From: Sphingopyxis sp. HIX
GTDB lineage: Bacteria; Pseudomonadota; Alphaproteobacteria; Sphingomonadales; Sphingomonadaceae
NCBI RefSeq assembly: GCF_001468285.1
Contig: NZ_LNSB01000020.1
Span: 1 to 64,000, forward strand
Direction of reading: 5' to 3'
Length of the DNA: 64,000 nt
Program-made: the position numbers and the translations under genes
The notes under the pieces: model-generated
The model's database searches: none
The model's input: the letters and a program-made list of their open reading frames with translations, nothing else
Told to the model about the DNA's origin: nothing
In this document: positions 44,576 to 51,955 of the stretch, one piece after another
Layout of the letters: each line of letters opens with the position of its first letter
Position numbering within the stretch: position 1 is the first letter of the stretch

Positions 44576-45354
44576 GAGTCTTCTACCAAATCCAGAAACA
44601 GCGCGTTCGCTTCTGCGGCGAACGCCTCGCTCGGCGGACGCGCCGGCACTTCGCCCGCGCGCCCCAGTTCGTCGGCGATCAGCGCGTCGATTTCGCGCAC
44701 GCGCGCGATCGGTCCCGCCTCGCGCGTGCCCGCCTTCAGCGCGACCAGCCGCTCGATCTCGCCCGACAGGGAGGCGGAGAGGTCGGCCTCGGCCATCAAT
44801 TGCTGCAATTGCATCGGCGGCCGGCGCGAGGGGTCGCGCCGCAGCACGCGGATCGCGAGGGCGGGGCGCAGCGCGTAGAAATAGCGCTTCACCGAGACCT
44901 CATGCGCGTCCTGCAGCCAGCGCGCGACCGACGTCCGCCCGAGCTTCGCATAGTGCAGCGCGAAGCCGTTTGGGTCGAAATGTCGATCCTTGAGCTCTGC
45001 CATGCGCGCGATGACCGGGTGCGCGTCGCGATAGTGGATCGGCGATTCGATCCACTCGGACAGCACCGAATTGTTGCGCAGCATCAGCCCCAGCGCCTTG
45101 CGGATATCCCAGCCGTTGAGGTCGATCTCGTCGACGATCGGCCGCTCGATCACGTCGCGCACCGGGCTCAGCGCCAGATAGTCGCGGCGCGGCCGGACAT
45201 AGAGGAAGCGCACGTCGTAGTCGCTGTCGGGCGAGGGAAAGCCCCAGGCGCGCGATCCCGATTCGATCGCGAGCAGCAGGCGCACGCCATCCTCCGCCTC
45301 GACGGCGGACAGGCGGGTTTCGATTTCGTGCCGGATGGCGGGTTCGATGCTCAT
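44572..45354 (-). CDS. rlaP: RNA-repair-associated nucleotidyltransferase (RlaP type)
   Basis: A 260-residue protein of the DNA polymerase beta superfamily of nucleotidyltransferases. The active-site pattern GS-x10-D-x-D is G33 S34 and D45/D47 (GSRAWGFPSPDSDYD). This family is repeatedly found with RtcA/RtcB and is named RNA repair pathway DNA polymerase beta family (RlaP). The exact reaction on RNA is not established. It overlaps rtcA and the Cys-rich gene by 4 bp on each side. Confidence 0.88.
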   Translation of the reverse strand: MSIEPAIRHEIETRLSAVEAEDGVRLLLAIESGSRAWGFPSPDSDYDVRFLYVRPRRDYLALSPVRDVIERPIVDEIDLNGWDIRKALGLMLRNNSVLSEWIESPIHYRDAHPVIARMAELKDRHFDPNGFALHYAKLGRTSVARWLQDAHEVSVKRYFYALRPALAIRVLRRDPSRRPPMQLQQLMAEADLSASLSGEIERLVALKAGTREAGPIARVREIDALIADELGRAGEVPARPPSEAFAAEANALFLDLVEDS

Positions 45355-45770
45355 CGTTCTTCTTCTTCTATCCAGTTCGTCTTCGCCGGATCGGGGACGA
45401 ACAAATGCGGTGTCCAGCAATCGGTGCGTAGCGTGCCGACTTCGGCGCCGCACCGGCATATCTGATTGGGACCGCCAAGCCCGCCGAGCCCGCAGCACCC
45501 GCTAAGCCGGTCCTTGTTGCGCGTTATTCGCACGGCGTCGGTCAGATCGTCCGGGTTCAGCCAATATTGCGGGACGAATTCGAGCAGCGACGGAACGTTG
45601 CCAAAGGACCGTTCGATCGGTTCCCAGCTCTTGAAGGCGATCCCGCGCGCGATAAGCGGCTTGCCGGGCTCCTGCTCGGGCGCAACGACGCCGGGCGCCT
45701 TGCTCGACACGAGCGTCAGCGCGGGCGTCAGGCGCGCCTCGCAGGCGCCGCAGCACAGGATCTTGTTCAC
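45351..45770 (-). CDS. Cys-rich protein of the RNA-repair operon, function unknown
   Basis: A 139-residue cytoplasmic protein, not recognised. Eight cysteines: C6, C7 and C10 near the N-terminus (ILCCGAC) and C92, C93, C105, C107 and C118 in the C-terminal part (GCCGLGG, ICRCG, DCWTPH). This spacing fits one or two zinc or Fe-S sites. It lies between rtcB and rlaP with a 4-bp overlap into rlaP, so it is translated in step with the repair enzymes. A 31-bp spacer with a strong hairpin separates it from rtcB. A substrate-recognition or zinc-ribbon role is only a guess. Confidence 0.75.
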   Translation of the reverse strand: MNKILCCGACEARLTPALTLVSSKAPGVVAPEQEPGKPLIARGIAFKSWEPIERSFGNVPSLLEFVPQYWLNPDDLTDAVRITRNKDRLSGCCGLGGLGGPNQICRCGAEVGTLRTDCWTPHLFVPDPAKTNWIEEEER

Positions 45771-45789
45771 GGCCTTCCCCCGGATAGCG

Positions 45790-45815
45790 GCGTGAAGGGG
45801 ATCACCCCTTCACGC
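45790..45815 (-). promoter_or_regulatory. Perfect 11-bp hairpin at the rtcB stop codon
   Basis: GCGTGAAGGGG at 45790-45800 and its exact reverse complement at 45805-45815 are separated by four bases. The stem includes the rtcB stop codon. There is no T-run on either strand, so it is not a usual terminator. It may be a processing or stability element that sets the ratio of RtcB to the downstream products. Confidence 0.6.
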
Positions 45816-47028
45816 ACACCACCTGCTTCAGCGTATGGACGATCTCGACGAGGTCGGCCTGCGCCGCCATCACCGCCTCGATCGGCTTGTACGCCTTCGG
45901 CGTCTCGTCGATGACGCCTTCGTCCTTGCGGCATTCGACGCCCGCGGTGTCGGCGATATGCTCGTCGAGGGTGACGAGCTTTTTCGCCGCGGTGCGGCTC
46001 ATGACGCGGCCCGCGCCGTGGCTGCAGCTATCGAAGCTTTCGGCGTTGCCCAGCCCGCGCACGATGAACGATTTTGCGCCCATCGATCCCGGGATGATCC
46101 CCATCGTGCCCTTCGCCGCGCGCACCGCACCCTTGCGGGTGACGAGCACATTCTCGCCGAAATGGTTCTCGCGCGTCACATAATTGTGATGGCAGTTCAC
46201 CGCTTCGGCCTCGGCCTCGAAAGGCTTGGCGATCTGGAGCCGGAGCGCGGCGATGACGTTCGCCATCATTATGCGCCGGTTCAGCGCCGCGAAGTCCTGC
46301 GCCCAGCCGACCGCCTCGACATAATCGTCGAAATGGTCGGTCCCTTCCGGGAAGTACGCCAGATCTTCGTCGGGCAGGTTGATGAACCACTTGCGCATGT
46401 CCTTCTTCGCGAGTTCGATGAAGTAGGTGCCGATCGCATTGCCGACGCCGCGCGATCCCGAATGCAGCATCACCCACACCCGCGCCTCCGTATCGAGGCA
46501 CAGCTCGATGAAATGGTTTCCCGTTCCGAGCGTCCCCAGATGCGTCAGGTTGTTGGTATTCTTCAGCCGCGGATGCTTGGCGACGATGCGCCCGAAGCGC
46601 TCGGCGAGCGTCGCCCAGGCGTCGACGATGGCCTGCGGGGGGTCGCCCCACGAACCATGGTCGCGCTTGCCGCGTCCGATCGAGCGGCCGTGCGGAACCG
46701 CCGCCTCGATCGCGCTGCGAATGCCCTCGAGGTTGTCGGGCAGGTCGTGCGCCATCAGCGTGGTGCGCGCAGCCATCATGCCGCAGCCGATGTCGACCCC
46801 GACCGCGGCCGGGATCACCGCGCCTTTGGTCGGGATCACCGATCCGACGGTGGCGCCGATGCCGACATGGACGTCGGGCATCGCCGCGACATGCTTGAAC
46901 ACGAACGGCATCTTCGCCGCCTTGGTCAGCTGCGCGCGCGCCATGTCCTCGACGGGGACGCCGCGCGTCCACATCTTGACCGGGCGTCCGCCCTCGACGT
47001 TCATCACTTCATAGCTCGTCTCGGTCAT
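45802..47028 (-). CDS. rtcB: RNA-splicing ligase RtcB
   Basis: A 408-residue RtcB, which joins 2',3'-cyclic phosphate or 3'-phosphate RNA ends to 5'-OH ends using GTP and Mn2+. The metal site motif VDIGCGM has the conserved Cys near residue 82; the guanylated His is H337 in SHGAGR, the same number as in E. coli. Further motifs: GTLGTGNHFIE and MLHSGSRGVGN. ATG at 47028 is preceded by AGGAGGT. Longer in-frame readings upstream cover the sigma-54 leader and are rejected. First gene of the operon under RtcR. Confidence 0.96.
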   Translation of the reverse strand: MTETSYEVMNVEGGRPVKMWTRGVPVEDMARAQLTKAAKMPFVFKHVAAMPDVHVGIGATVGSVIPTKGAVIPAAVGVDIGCGMMAARTTLMAHDLPDNLEGIRSAIEAAVPHGRSIGRGKRDHGSWGDPPQAIVDAWATLAERFGRIVAKHPRLKNTNNLTHLGTLGTGNHFIELCLDTEARVWVMLHSGSRGVGNAIGTYFIELAKKDMRKWFINLPDEDLAYFPEGTDHFDDYVEAVGWAQDFAALNRRIMMANVIAALRLQIAKPFEAEAEAVNCHHNYVTRENHFGENVLVTRKGAVRAAKGTMGIIPGSMGAKSFIVRGLGNAESFDSCSHGAGRVMSRTAAKKLVTLDEHIADTAGVECRKDEGVIDETPKAYKPIEAVMAAQADLVEIVHTLKQVVCVKG

Positions 47029-47172
47029 GGCGGACCTCCTCTTCTTTTCCTTGGGGCAAGGGCGCCGCGATGGCGAGCCCTCCCGAAATCTCTTGGGGCT
47101 TTGGGGCGGCCGGCCCATTCCGGCCGCCCCTCCGTCCCGCGTCGCCGGGTGACGTGATCCCGACGCCCACAG

Positions 47173-47190
47173 CTAAGCAGGAGGCGTGCC
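47173..47190 (-). promoter_or_regulatory. Sigma-54 promoter of the rtcB operon
   Basis: On the minus strand TGGCACG (47190-47184), four bases, then CTGCTTA: the -24 GG and -12 GC are exactly ten bases apart (47189-47188 and 47177-47176). This matches the sigma-54 consensus and the presence of the sigma-54 activator gene rtcR divergently. It predicts a leader of about 135 bases before rtcB. Confidence 0.85.
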
Positions 47191-47307
47191 AAATGGCGGC
47201 GTGATCCGTGAAAATTTTGTAATATATTGTTTTATAACATTTATTATTGATCGCGGCTGACCGCACCATCTTGAAGGGGTCAAAAGATCATATCCTGTTG
47301 TCGTGTC

Positions 47308-47327
47308 GCTTATACAATCATATAAGC
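47308..47327. promoter_or_regulatory. Inverted repeat just upstream of rtcR
   Basis: GCTTATA and TATAAGC, separated by six bases, end seven bases before the rtcR ATG. The surrounding 47200-47330 region is strikingly AT-rich for this genome and lies 20-140 bp upstream of the sigma-54 promoter, the usual place for activator sites. It may be an RtcR site, an autoregulatory operator or an RNA hairpin over the rtcR ribosome site. Confidence 0.4.
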
Positions 47328-47333
47328 TCATCC

Positions 47334-48923
47334 ATGAAGCCTCTTACCGTCATCGGATTCCTCGGCTCGACGCTCGACGCCGCCAAGTTCGGCCCTTCGC
47401 GCTGGAACAAGTGGCGCCCGACGGTCAGCATCTGCATGCAGGAGGATCTGCGCGTCGATCGCTTCATCCTGCTCCACGGCGGCTACCACCGCCGCCTCGC
47501 CGAGTTCGTCATGGACGATATCCGCGACGTCTCGCCCGAAACCGAAGTCGTGCCACACCTGCTCGACTTCGACGATCCGTGGGATTTCGAAGAGGTGTAT
47601 GGCAAGCTGCTCGATTTCGCGCGCGATTTTCCCTTCGATCCCGATACGCAGGATTATCTGGTCCACATCACGACGGGCACGCATGTCGCGCAAATCTGTC
47701 TCTTCCTGCTCACCGAGGCGCGTTATCTGCCCGGACGGCTGCTCCAGACGCAGCCGCAGCGCGGCGCGCCGCAGCCGGTGGGGACCTGGAATGCCATCGA
47801 CCTCGACCTCTCGCGCTACGACAGCATCGCGACGCGCTTCGCCGAGGCGAGCGCCGAGAGCGCCAGCTTCCTCAAGAGCGGGATCGAAACGCGCAACGCC
47901 GCCTTCAACCGGATGATCGAGGAGATCGAGCAGGTCGCGGTGCGCAGCCGTGCGCCGATCCTGCTGATGGGGCCGACGGGGGCGGGCAAGAGCCAGCTCG
48001 CTCGCAAGATCTACGAGCTCAAGAAACTGCGCCACCAGATCGGCGGCGCCTTCGTCGAGGTCAATTGCGCGACGCTGAAGGGCGACAGCGCGATGTCGGC
48101 GCTGTTCGGCCACCACAAGGGCGCGTTCACCGGCGCGATCCAGGATCGGCCGGGCCTGCTGCGGACGGCCGACAAGGGATTGCTCTTCCTCGACGAGATC
48201 GGCGAACTCGGCCTCGACGAGCAGGCGATGATCCTGCGCGCGATCGAGGACGGGCGCTTCCTTCCGGTCGGTGCGGACAAGGAGGCGGCGAGCGATTTCC
48301 AGCTGATCGCCGGGACCAACCGCGACCTCGTCGGCGAAGTCGCGGCGGGGCGGTTCCGCGAGGATCTGTTCGCGCGGCTCAACCTCTGGACCTTCAGCCT
48401 GCCGGGGCTCGCGCAGCGCCGCGAGGATATCGCCCCCAACCTCGATTTCGAACTCGAGCGCTTCGCCGAGCGCGAAGGCACGCGCGTGACGTTCAACAAG
48501 GAGGCGCGCGAGCGCTATCTGCGCTTTGGCGAGGGCGGCGATGCGCTGTGGCAAGGCAATTTCCGCGACCTCGCCGCCAGCGTGACGCGGATGGCGACGC
48601 TGAGCCCCGCGGGGCGTATCGATACCGATGCGGTCGCGCTCGAGATTTCGCGGCTGCGTACGCTCTGGTCGGGGGCGAAGAGTGAGGAGGATCTGCTCGG
48701 CAGGCTGCTGCCCGGCGACGCGCTCGCGCGGATCGATCCCTTCGATCGCGTACAACTTTCCTATGCGGTCGCGGTGTGCCGCGGCAGCGGGAGCCTGTCG
48801 GCGGCGGGGCGAAAACTGTTCGCGGCGTCGCGCGAACAGCGCAAATCGACCAACGACGCCGACCGCCTGCGCAAATATCTGGCGCGCTTCGACCTCGATC
48901 TGCCCGCGATTCTCGCGGTCTGA
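47334..48923 (+). CDS. rtcR: RtcR, sigma-54-dependent activator with CARF domain
   Basis: A 529-residue activator. Residues 1-180 form the RtcR CARF-type sensing domain (VIGFLGSTLDAAKFGPSRW, SPETEVVPH, DYLVHITTGTHVAQI). The AAA+ domain follows with Walker A GPTGAGKS (213-220), the sigma-54-contacting loop GAFTGA (263-268) and Walker B LLFLDEIGEL; the C-terminal HTH is near 480-525. CARF domains bind linear or cyclic nucleotides, and RtcR is known to respond to RNA ends from damaged tRNA. The ATG at 47334 begins the conserved domain; no strong ribosome site is visible. Confidence 0.95.
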   Translation: MKPLTVIGFLGSTLDAAKFGPSRWNKWRPTVSICMQEDLRVDRFILLHGGYHRRLAEFVMDDIRDVSPETEVVPHLLDFDDPWDFEEVYGKLLDFARDFPFDPDTQDYLVHITTGTHVAQICLFLLTEARYLPGRLLQTQPQRGAPQPVGTWNAIDLDLSRYDSIATRFAEASAESASFLKSGIETRNAAFNRMIEEIEQVAVRSRAPILLMGPTGAGKSQLARKIYELKKLRHQIGGAFVEVNCATLKGDSAMSALFGHHKGAFTGAIQDRPGLLRTADKGLLFLDEIGELGLDEQAMILRAIEDGRFLPVGADKEAASDFQLIAGTNRDLVGEVAAGRFREDLFARLNLWTFSLPGLAQRREDIAPNLDFELERFAEREGTRVTFNKEARERYLRFGEGGDALWQGNFRDLAASVTRMATLSPAGRIDTDAVALEISRLRTLWSGAKSEEDLLGRLLPGDALARIDPFDRVQLSYAVAVCRGSGSLSAAGRKLFAASREQRKSTNDADRLRKYLARFDLDLPAILAV

Positions 48924-48929
48924 CGCCGG

Positions 48930-48960
48930 AAAAAAAAGGCCCGCGCCGTCTGCGCGGGCC
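48930..48960 (-). terminator. Intrinsic terminator facing the minus strand
   Basis: A 9-bp stem (GGCCCGCGC with GCGCGGGCC) and 5-base loop. Read on the minus strand it is followed by eight T (48937-48930). On the plus strand the T-run is missing. It lies directly after the SDR remnant and probably ended that gene's transcript; it now would end the porin transcript. Confidence 0.8.
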
Positions 48961-48981
48961 CCTGTGCTACCGGCCGCCCGC

Positions 48982-49281
48982 TCAGACCAGTTTCGCGGGC
49001 TTGGTGAAGCCGACATCGGCGCCGTCCTGGCTGGGGTCATAGTGGATGCGGAACGGCCGTGTCCCGAAGTCCATGCCCACCGCGTCGACGATGCGTTCGG
49101 CGACACCCGCCGGATCGGCCTCGTCGGGCACGATCGCGGCAAAAGCCCGCTGGATCGCCTCGCCGAAGCCCTGCTTCGCCGCCCGCATAAGCGGCAGCAC
49201 TGCGCGATTGACCCGCTGCGTCCCGAGCACATTAACGTCATATTGCTTCGCAAACTGGTCGTTTCGGCCGGCGTCGATGTG
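48982..49281 (-). pseudogene. Remnant of a short-chain dehydrogenase/reductase
   Basis: An open frame still reads as SDR sequence, but only in two pieces: NDQFAKQYDVNVLGTQRVNR (the middle of the fold with the NVLG motif) is joined at about 49167 directly to the C-terminal part (GEAIQRAFAAIVPDEADPAG to FRIHYDPSQDGADVGF). The N-terminal cofactor-binding region and the part with the catalytic Ser and Tyr-x3-Lys are absent. The gene has therefore lost its 5' end and about 70 internal codons. The terminator at 48930-48960 is what remains of its 3' flank. Confidence 0.7.
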
Positions 49282-49294
49282 AGAGGCGAAGCGG

Positions 49295-50500
49295 TCAGAA
49301 ACCCGCAATGCTGAAACTGGCTTCGGCGCGCAGGCCAACGACTAGCGCGTCGCGGATGGCGGGGTCGGCCGACGGGTTCCGGATATAGTGGACGCTCGGC
49401 TGGAGCGAGAGCCAGGAGGTGATCGGCGCCCGATAAGTGGCCTCGATCGCGACCTCGGATCGGCCCGCGCCGGTCGCGGCGCGATAGCTGTCCGAGGTAA
49501 AGGCGGCAGCGACCGCGATACCCAACTCATCCTCGTCGCGCCCGCGCACCCAGCCGCTGAATTTCACGCCGCCGCTCGCAAACCCCTCGAACATGTTGAA
49601 GCGCCCCGCCGCCTTGCCGAGCCGGAAAAAGGCGTCGACCTTGCGCTCGCCGCGATCGATCACGGGAAATTCGCCGCGAATATAGGTGCCCGCATTACCC
49701 CTGTCGGCGGCGAGGCCGTCGTTGCGGTCGAAGCGCGCCGTATATTGCCAGCGGCCGAGCAGCAGCTTGCCGCCGCCGACGGGCGCCTCCAGCTCGCCGA
49801 CCAGCAGCGCGCCGTCGCCTTTCCCGAGCTCGATCGCGGTGCGGCCGGGATGGGCGGGGTCGCCCGGCACGCCGTCGAGCACCGCGGCGCGCAGCGCCCA
49901 CCCTTCGGCGGGCGCCCACTGCACGCGCGCGGCGAGCGAGGTCGAGGGAAAGATCGACGGCCCATTCCGGCCGCTCTGCGCAAAGTCGGTGCCGATGCCG
50001 TGCGGGCTGCTGACGAACAGGCCCGCGGCGTCGAGCGCATCGAACTCCGAATTGAGGTCGTAGAGGCCGGCCTTGACCGAGAGCCGCTCGCCGATCTTCT
50101 GGTCGATCCACGCCTCGTAGAGCCGCAGCGCGCGCGTGCCGGTTTCGATATTGCTCGCCGCCTGTGTATCGCCGGCGAGGTCGCTGATCGACTTGCCGTT
50201 ATTGTAGAGTCCATAGACATGGACCTGCGCGCCGGTCCAGCCAACGAGCCGCTCCATGTCGGCCTCGAACACGATGTCGAGATTGTCGAGATAGCGCGTG
50301 CCGCGCTGCACGCCGCCCGACGCATTGCCCATCCCCTCGCCGGTATAGGTGACCTGGAGGAGCAGCGGCCCGTGCGTCTCGTCGATCTCCTCGGGCGCGT
50401 GGGTGTGGCTGTGCGGCAGGTGGCCGTGGTGCGTCGGATGCGGCGCGGCTTCGGCCGGGCCGCTCGCCGAAGCGGCGAGCAAGATTGCACAGCTCAGCAT
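49295..50500 (-). CDS. Carbohydrate porin, OprB family
   Basis: A 401-residue outer-membrane protein with signal peptide (1-18) and a His-rich N-terminus (HPTHHGHLPHSHTHAP), then beta strands typical of OprB porins (RLYEAWIDQKIGERLSVKAGLYDLNSEFD; SGRNGPSIFPSTSLAARV). It starts directly after the stop of the upstream porin gene, so the two are co-transcribed. The His-rich segment is unusual and could bind metal or a metal-citrate complex; that is a guess. The gene ends at the border of the SDR remnant. Confidence 0.87.
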   Translation of the reverse strand: MLSCAILLAASASGPAEAAPHPTHHGHLPHSHTHAPEEIDETHGPLLLQVTYTGEGMGNASGGVQRGTRYLDNLDIVFEADMERLVGWTGAQVHVYGLYNNGKSISDLAGDTQAASNIETGTRALRLYEAWIDQKIGERLSVKAGLYDLNSEFDALDAAGLFVSSPHGIGTDFAQSGRNGPSIFPSTSLAARVQWAPAEGWALRAAVLDGVPGDPAHPGRTAIELGKGDGALLVGELEAPVGGGKLLLGRWQYTARFDRNDGLAADRGNAGTYIRGEFPVIDRGERKVDAFFRLGKAAGRFNMFEGFASGGVKFSGWVRGRDEDELGIAVAAAFTSDSYRAATGAGRSEVAIEATYRAPITSWLSLQPSVHYIRNPSADPAIRDALVVGLRAEASFSIAGF

Positions 50501-51781
50501 CTAGAAGCTGACCATGAACGCCAGACGGATACGGTCGAGCCAGTCGTTCGGCGCCAGCCCGCCGGCATAGGCCGGGTCGAGCGGGCGGTAGTGGTACCAG
50601 AGCAGGTCGAGCTGCAGATGCTCGGCGGGGACATAGGCGAGGCCGACCCCGTGCAGCTTATAGTTGGTCGACAGGTCGATATTGTCGTGGCTGAACGCCG
50701 CCAGCACCGAGTCCACTTCGACCTCCGAATAATTATAGGCGAGGCGGATGTCGCCAGGCTTGGCGACGCGGCCCGCGGCGAATTCGAGGTTGAAGGCGGT
50801 GTCGCCCGCGACAGCGGCGCCGCTATTATGGACATAGTCGGCGGTAAAGCTCAGCGGCCAGCGCGGCGACAGGCCGGTCCAGTTCAGCGTGCCGATGGCT
50901 TCGAGCAGGTGAAAGTCGGAACGATAGCGGCCGCCCGATAACAAATTTCCGCGGAAATCGCCGGCGTCGGCCCCCGCGACCGAGCCGAGGCGGTAGTGAT
51001 AATAGCTGCCGGTCAGCCCGGCCTTGAAGTCCGGCGACAACGGTGCCGAGAAGGCCAGCTGGCCGCCAAGCATGTCGCTGTCGCGCGCGACCGACGCCTC
51101 GTCGATGACGAACCAGATGCCGCGCGCATCGACGCGCGCCTTGCCGATCGGCGCGCCATAGACCGCGGCGACGCCCTGTGGCGACACGTCGCTGTCCCAC
51201 AGCATGTCGGTGCGCTGGAACGGTTGCGGGAACTTGCCGGCATAGGCGGTCAGGCCGCCGCTGGTGTAGCGAATCCACGCCTGGTCGAGCGAGACCTGCA
51301 GATCGTCGACGAAATTGCCGAGCGTGACGTCGGTGCTGTTCGGATCGTCGGGATCGCCCGTCGCGATCTGCGTCCCGACAGCAAGATGGTCGTCGATCTT
51401 GTACGTCGCGCGCAGGCGCGCGCGGAGTGCGGTGCGCGAGCGGTCGCGGCCGCCCGCAACATTCCACTCCTGTCGCACGCGCATGTCGCCGCTGACGTCG
51501 AGGCCGGGGATGCGGAAGGCTTCGGCCGAAGGCACGGCGCTTGCTGCCGTCGTCGTCGCAGGAACCGGCGCGGGGAGGGTGGGCTGCGGTGGCGGCAGCG
51601 GCTCACTGCCGCGCTGGCGCAACTCCTCATTCTGCCGGGCGACGACCGCCTCCAACTGGTCGATCCGCGCCTGCTGCTGGCTGAGCAGCCGCTCGAGCCG
51701 GTCGAGCCGGTCTTCCTGCGCATGCGCCGGAACGGCGATGGAGAGCGCGGTGGTGGCGAAAAGAAGGAGGCGTTTTTGCAT
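50501..51781 (-). CDS. Putative outer-membrane porin with N-terminal coiled coil
   Basis: A 426-residue protein: signal peptide (1-21), a coiled coil at about 24-60 (RLDRLERLLSQQQARIDQLE), a Pro-rich linker, then a beta-barrel with strands ending in Phe (LAFMVSF). It fits the putative porin family with trimerising coiled coil (Porin_5 class). It is the first gene of a two-porin operon. A direct-repeat box (51851-51868), oriented toward this gene, is 69 bp upstream. Confidence 0.85.
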   Translation of the reverse strand: MQKRLLLFATTALSIAVPAHAQEDRLDRLERLLSQQQARIDQLEAVVARQNEELRQRGSEPLPPPQPTLPAPVPATTTAASAVPSAEAFRIPGLDVSGDMRVRQEWNVAGGRDRSRTALRARLRATYKIDDHLAVGTQIATGDPDDPNSTDVTLGNFVDDLQVSLDQAWIRYTSGGLTAYAGKFPQPFQRTDMLWDSDVSPQGVAAVYGAPIGKARVDARGIWFVIDEASVARDSDMLGGQLAFSAPLSPDFKAGLTGSYYHYRLGSVAGADAGDFRGNLLSGGRYRSDFHLLEAIGTLNWTGLSPRWPLSFTADYVHNSGAAVAGDTAFNLEFAAGRVAKPGDIRLAYNYSEVEVDSVLAAFSHDNIDLSTNYKLHGVGLAYVPAEHLQLDLLWYHYRPLDPAYAGGLAPNDWLDRIRLAFMVSF

Positions 51782-51850
51782 GTCCCGTTCCCCGAAGAGG
51801 CTCGGTGCGTCGACCGCACCTCAGATTGCCGCCTCCCTATGCCGGGGTCG

Positions 51851-51868
51851 CTGACACCAAGCTGACAC
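51851..51868 (-). promoter_or_regulatory. Direct-repeat regulator box toward the porin operon
   Basis: Read on the minus strand: GTGTCAG-N4-GTGTCAG, two 7-base half-sites with an 11-bp period. It differs by one base per half from the other boxes in this region. It is followed nine bases later by CATAGG, a possible -10. Confidence 0.55.
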
Positions 51869-51891
51869 GCCCCGCGCGGCTATCGGCGAAT

Positions 51892-51909
51892 GCGACAGGC
51901 TGGTGACAG
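51892..51909 (+). promoter_or_regulatory. Direct-repeat regulator box toward the serine hydrolase gene
   Basis: GCGACAG-N4-GTGACAG, 11-bp period, on the plus strand, ending 46 bp before the serine hydrolase start. Same element as at 55287, 57878 and 60004. Confidence 0.6.
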
Positions 51910-51955
51910 GCACAGCTTCCACAACCTATGCCAAGGAGAGCAGGGAGGAGCGGAG

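Noticed and set aside
47308..47327. Integration or attachment site at the rtcR start
   Set aside because: A short inverted repeat only; no integrase, tRNA gene or flanking direct repeats.
48938..48960. Terminator for rtcR on the plus strand
   Set aside because: The hairpin has its T-run only on the minus strand; on the plus strand it is followed by CCTGTG.
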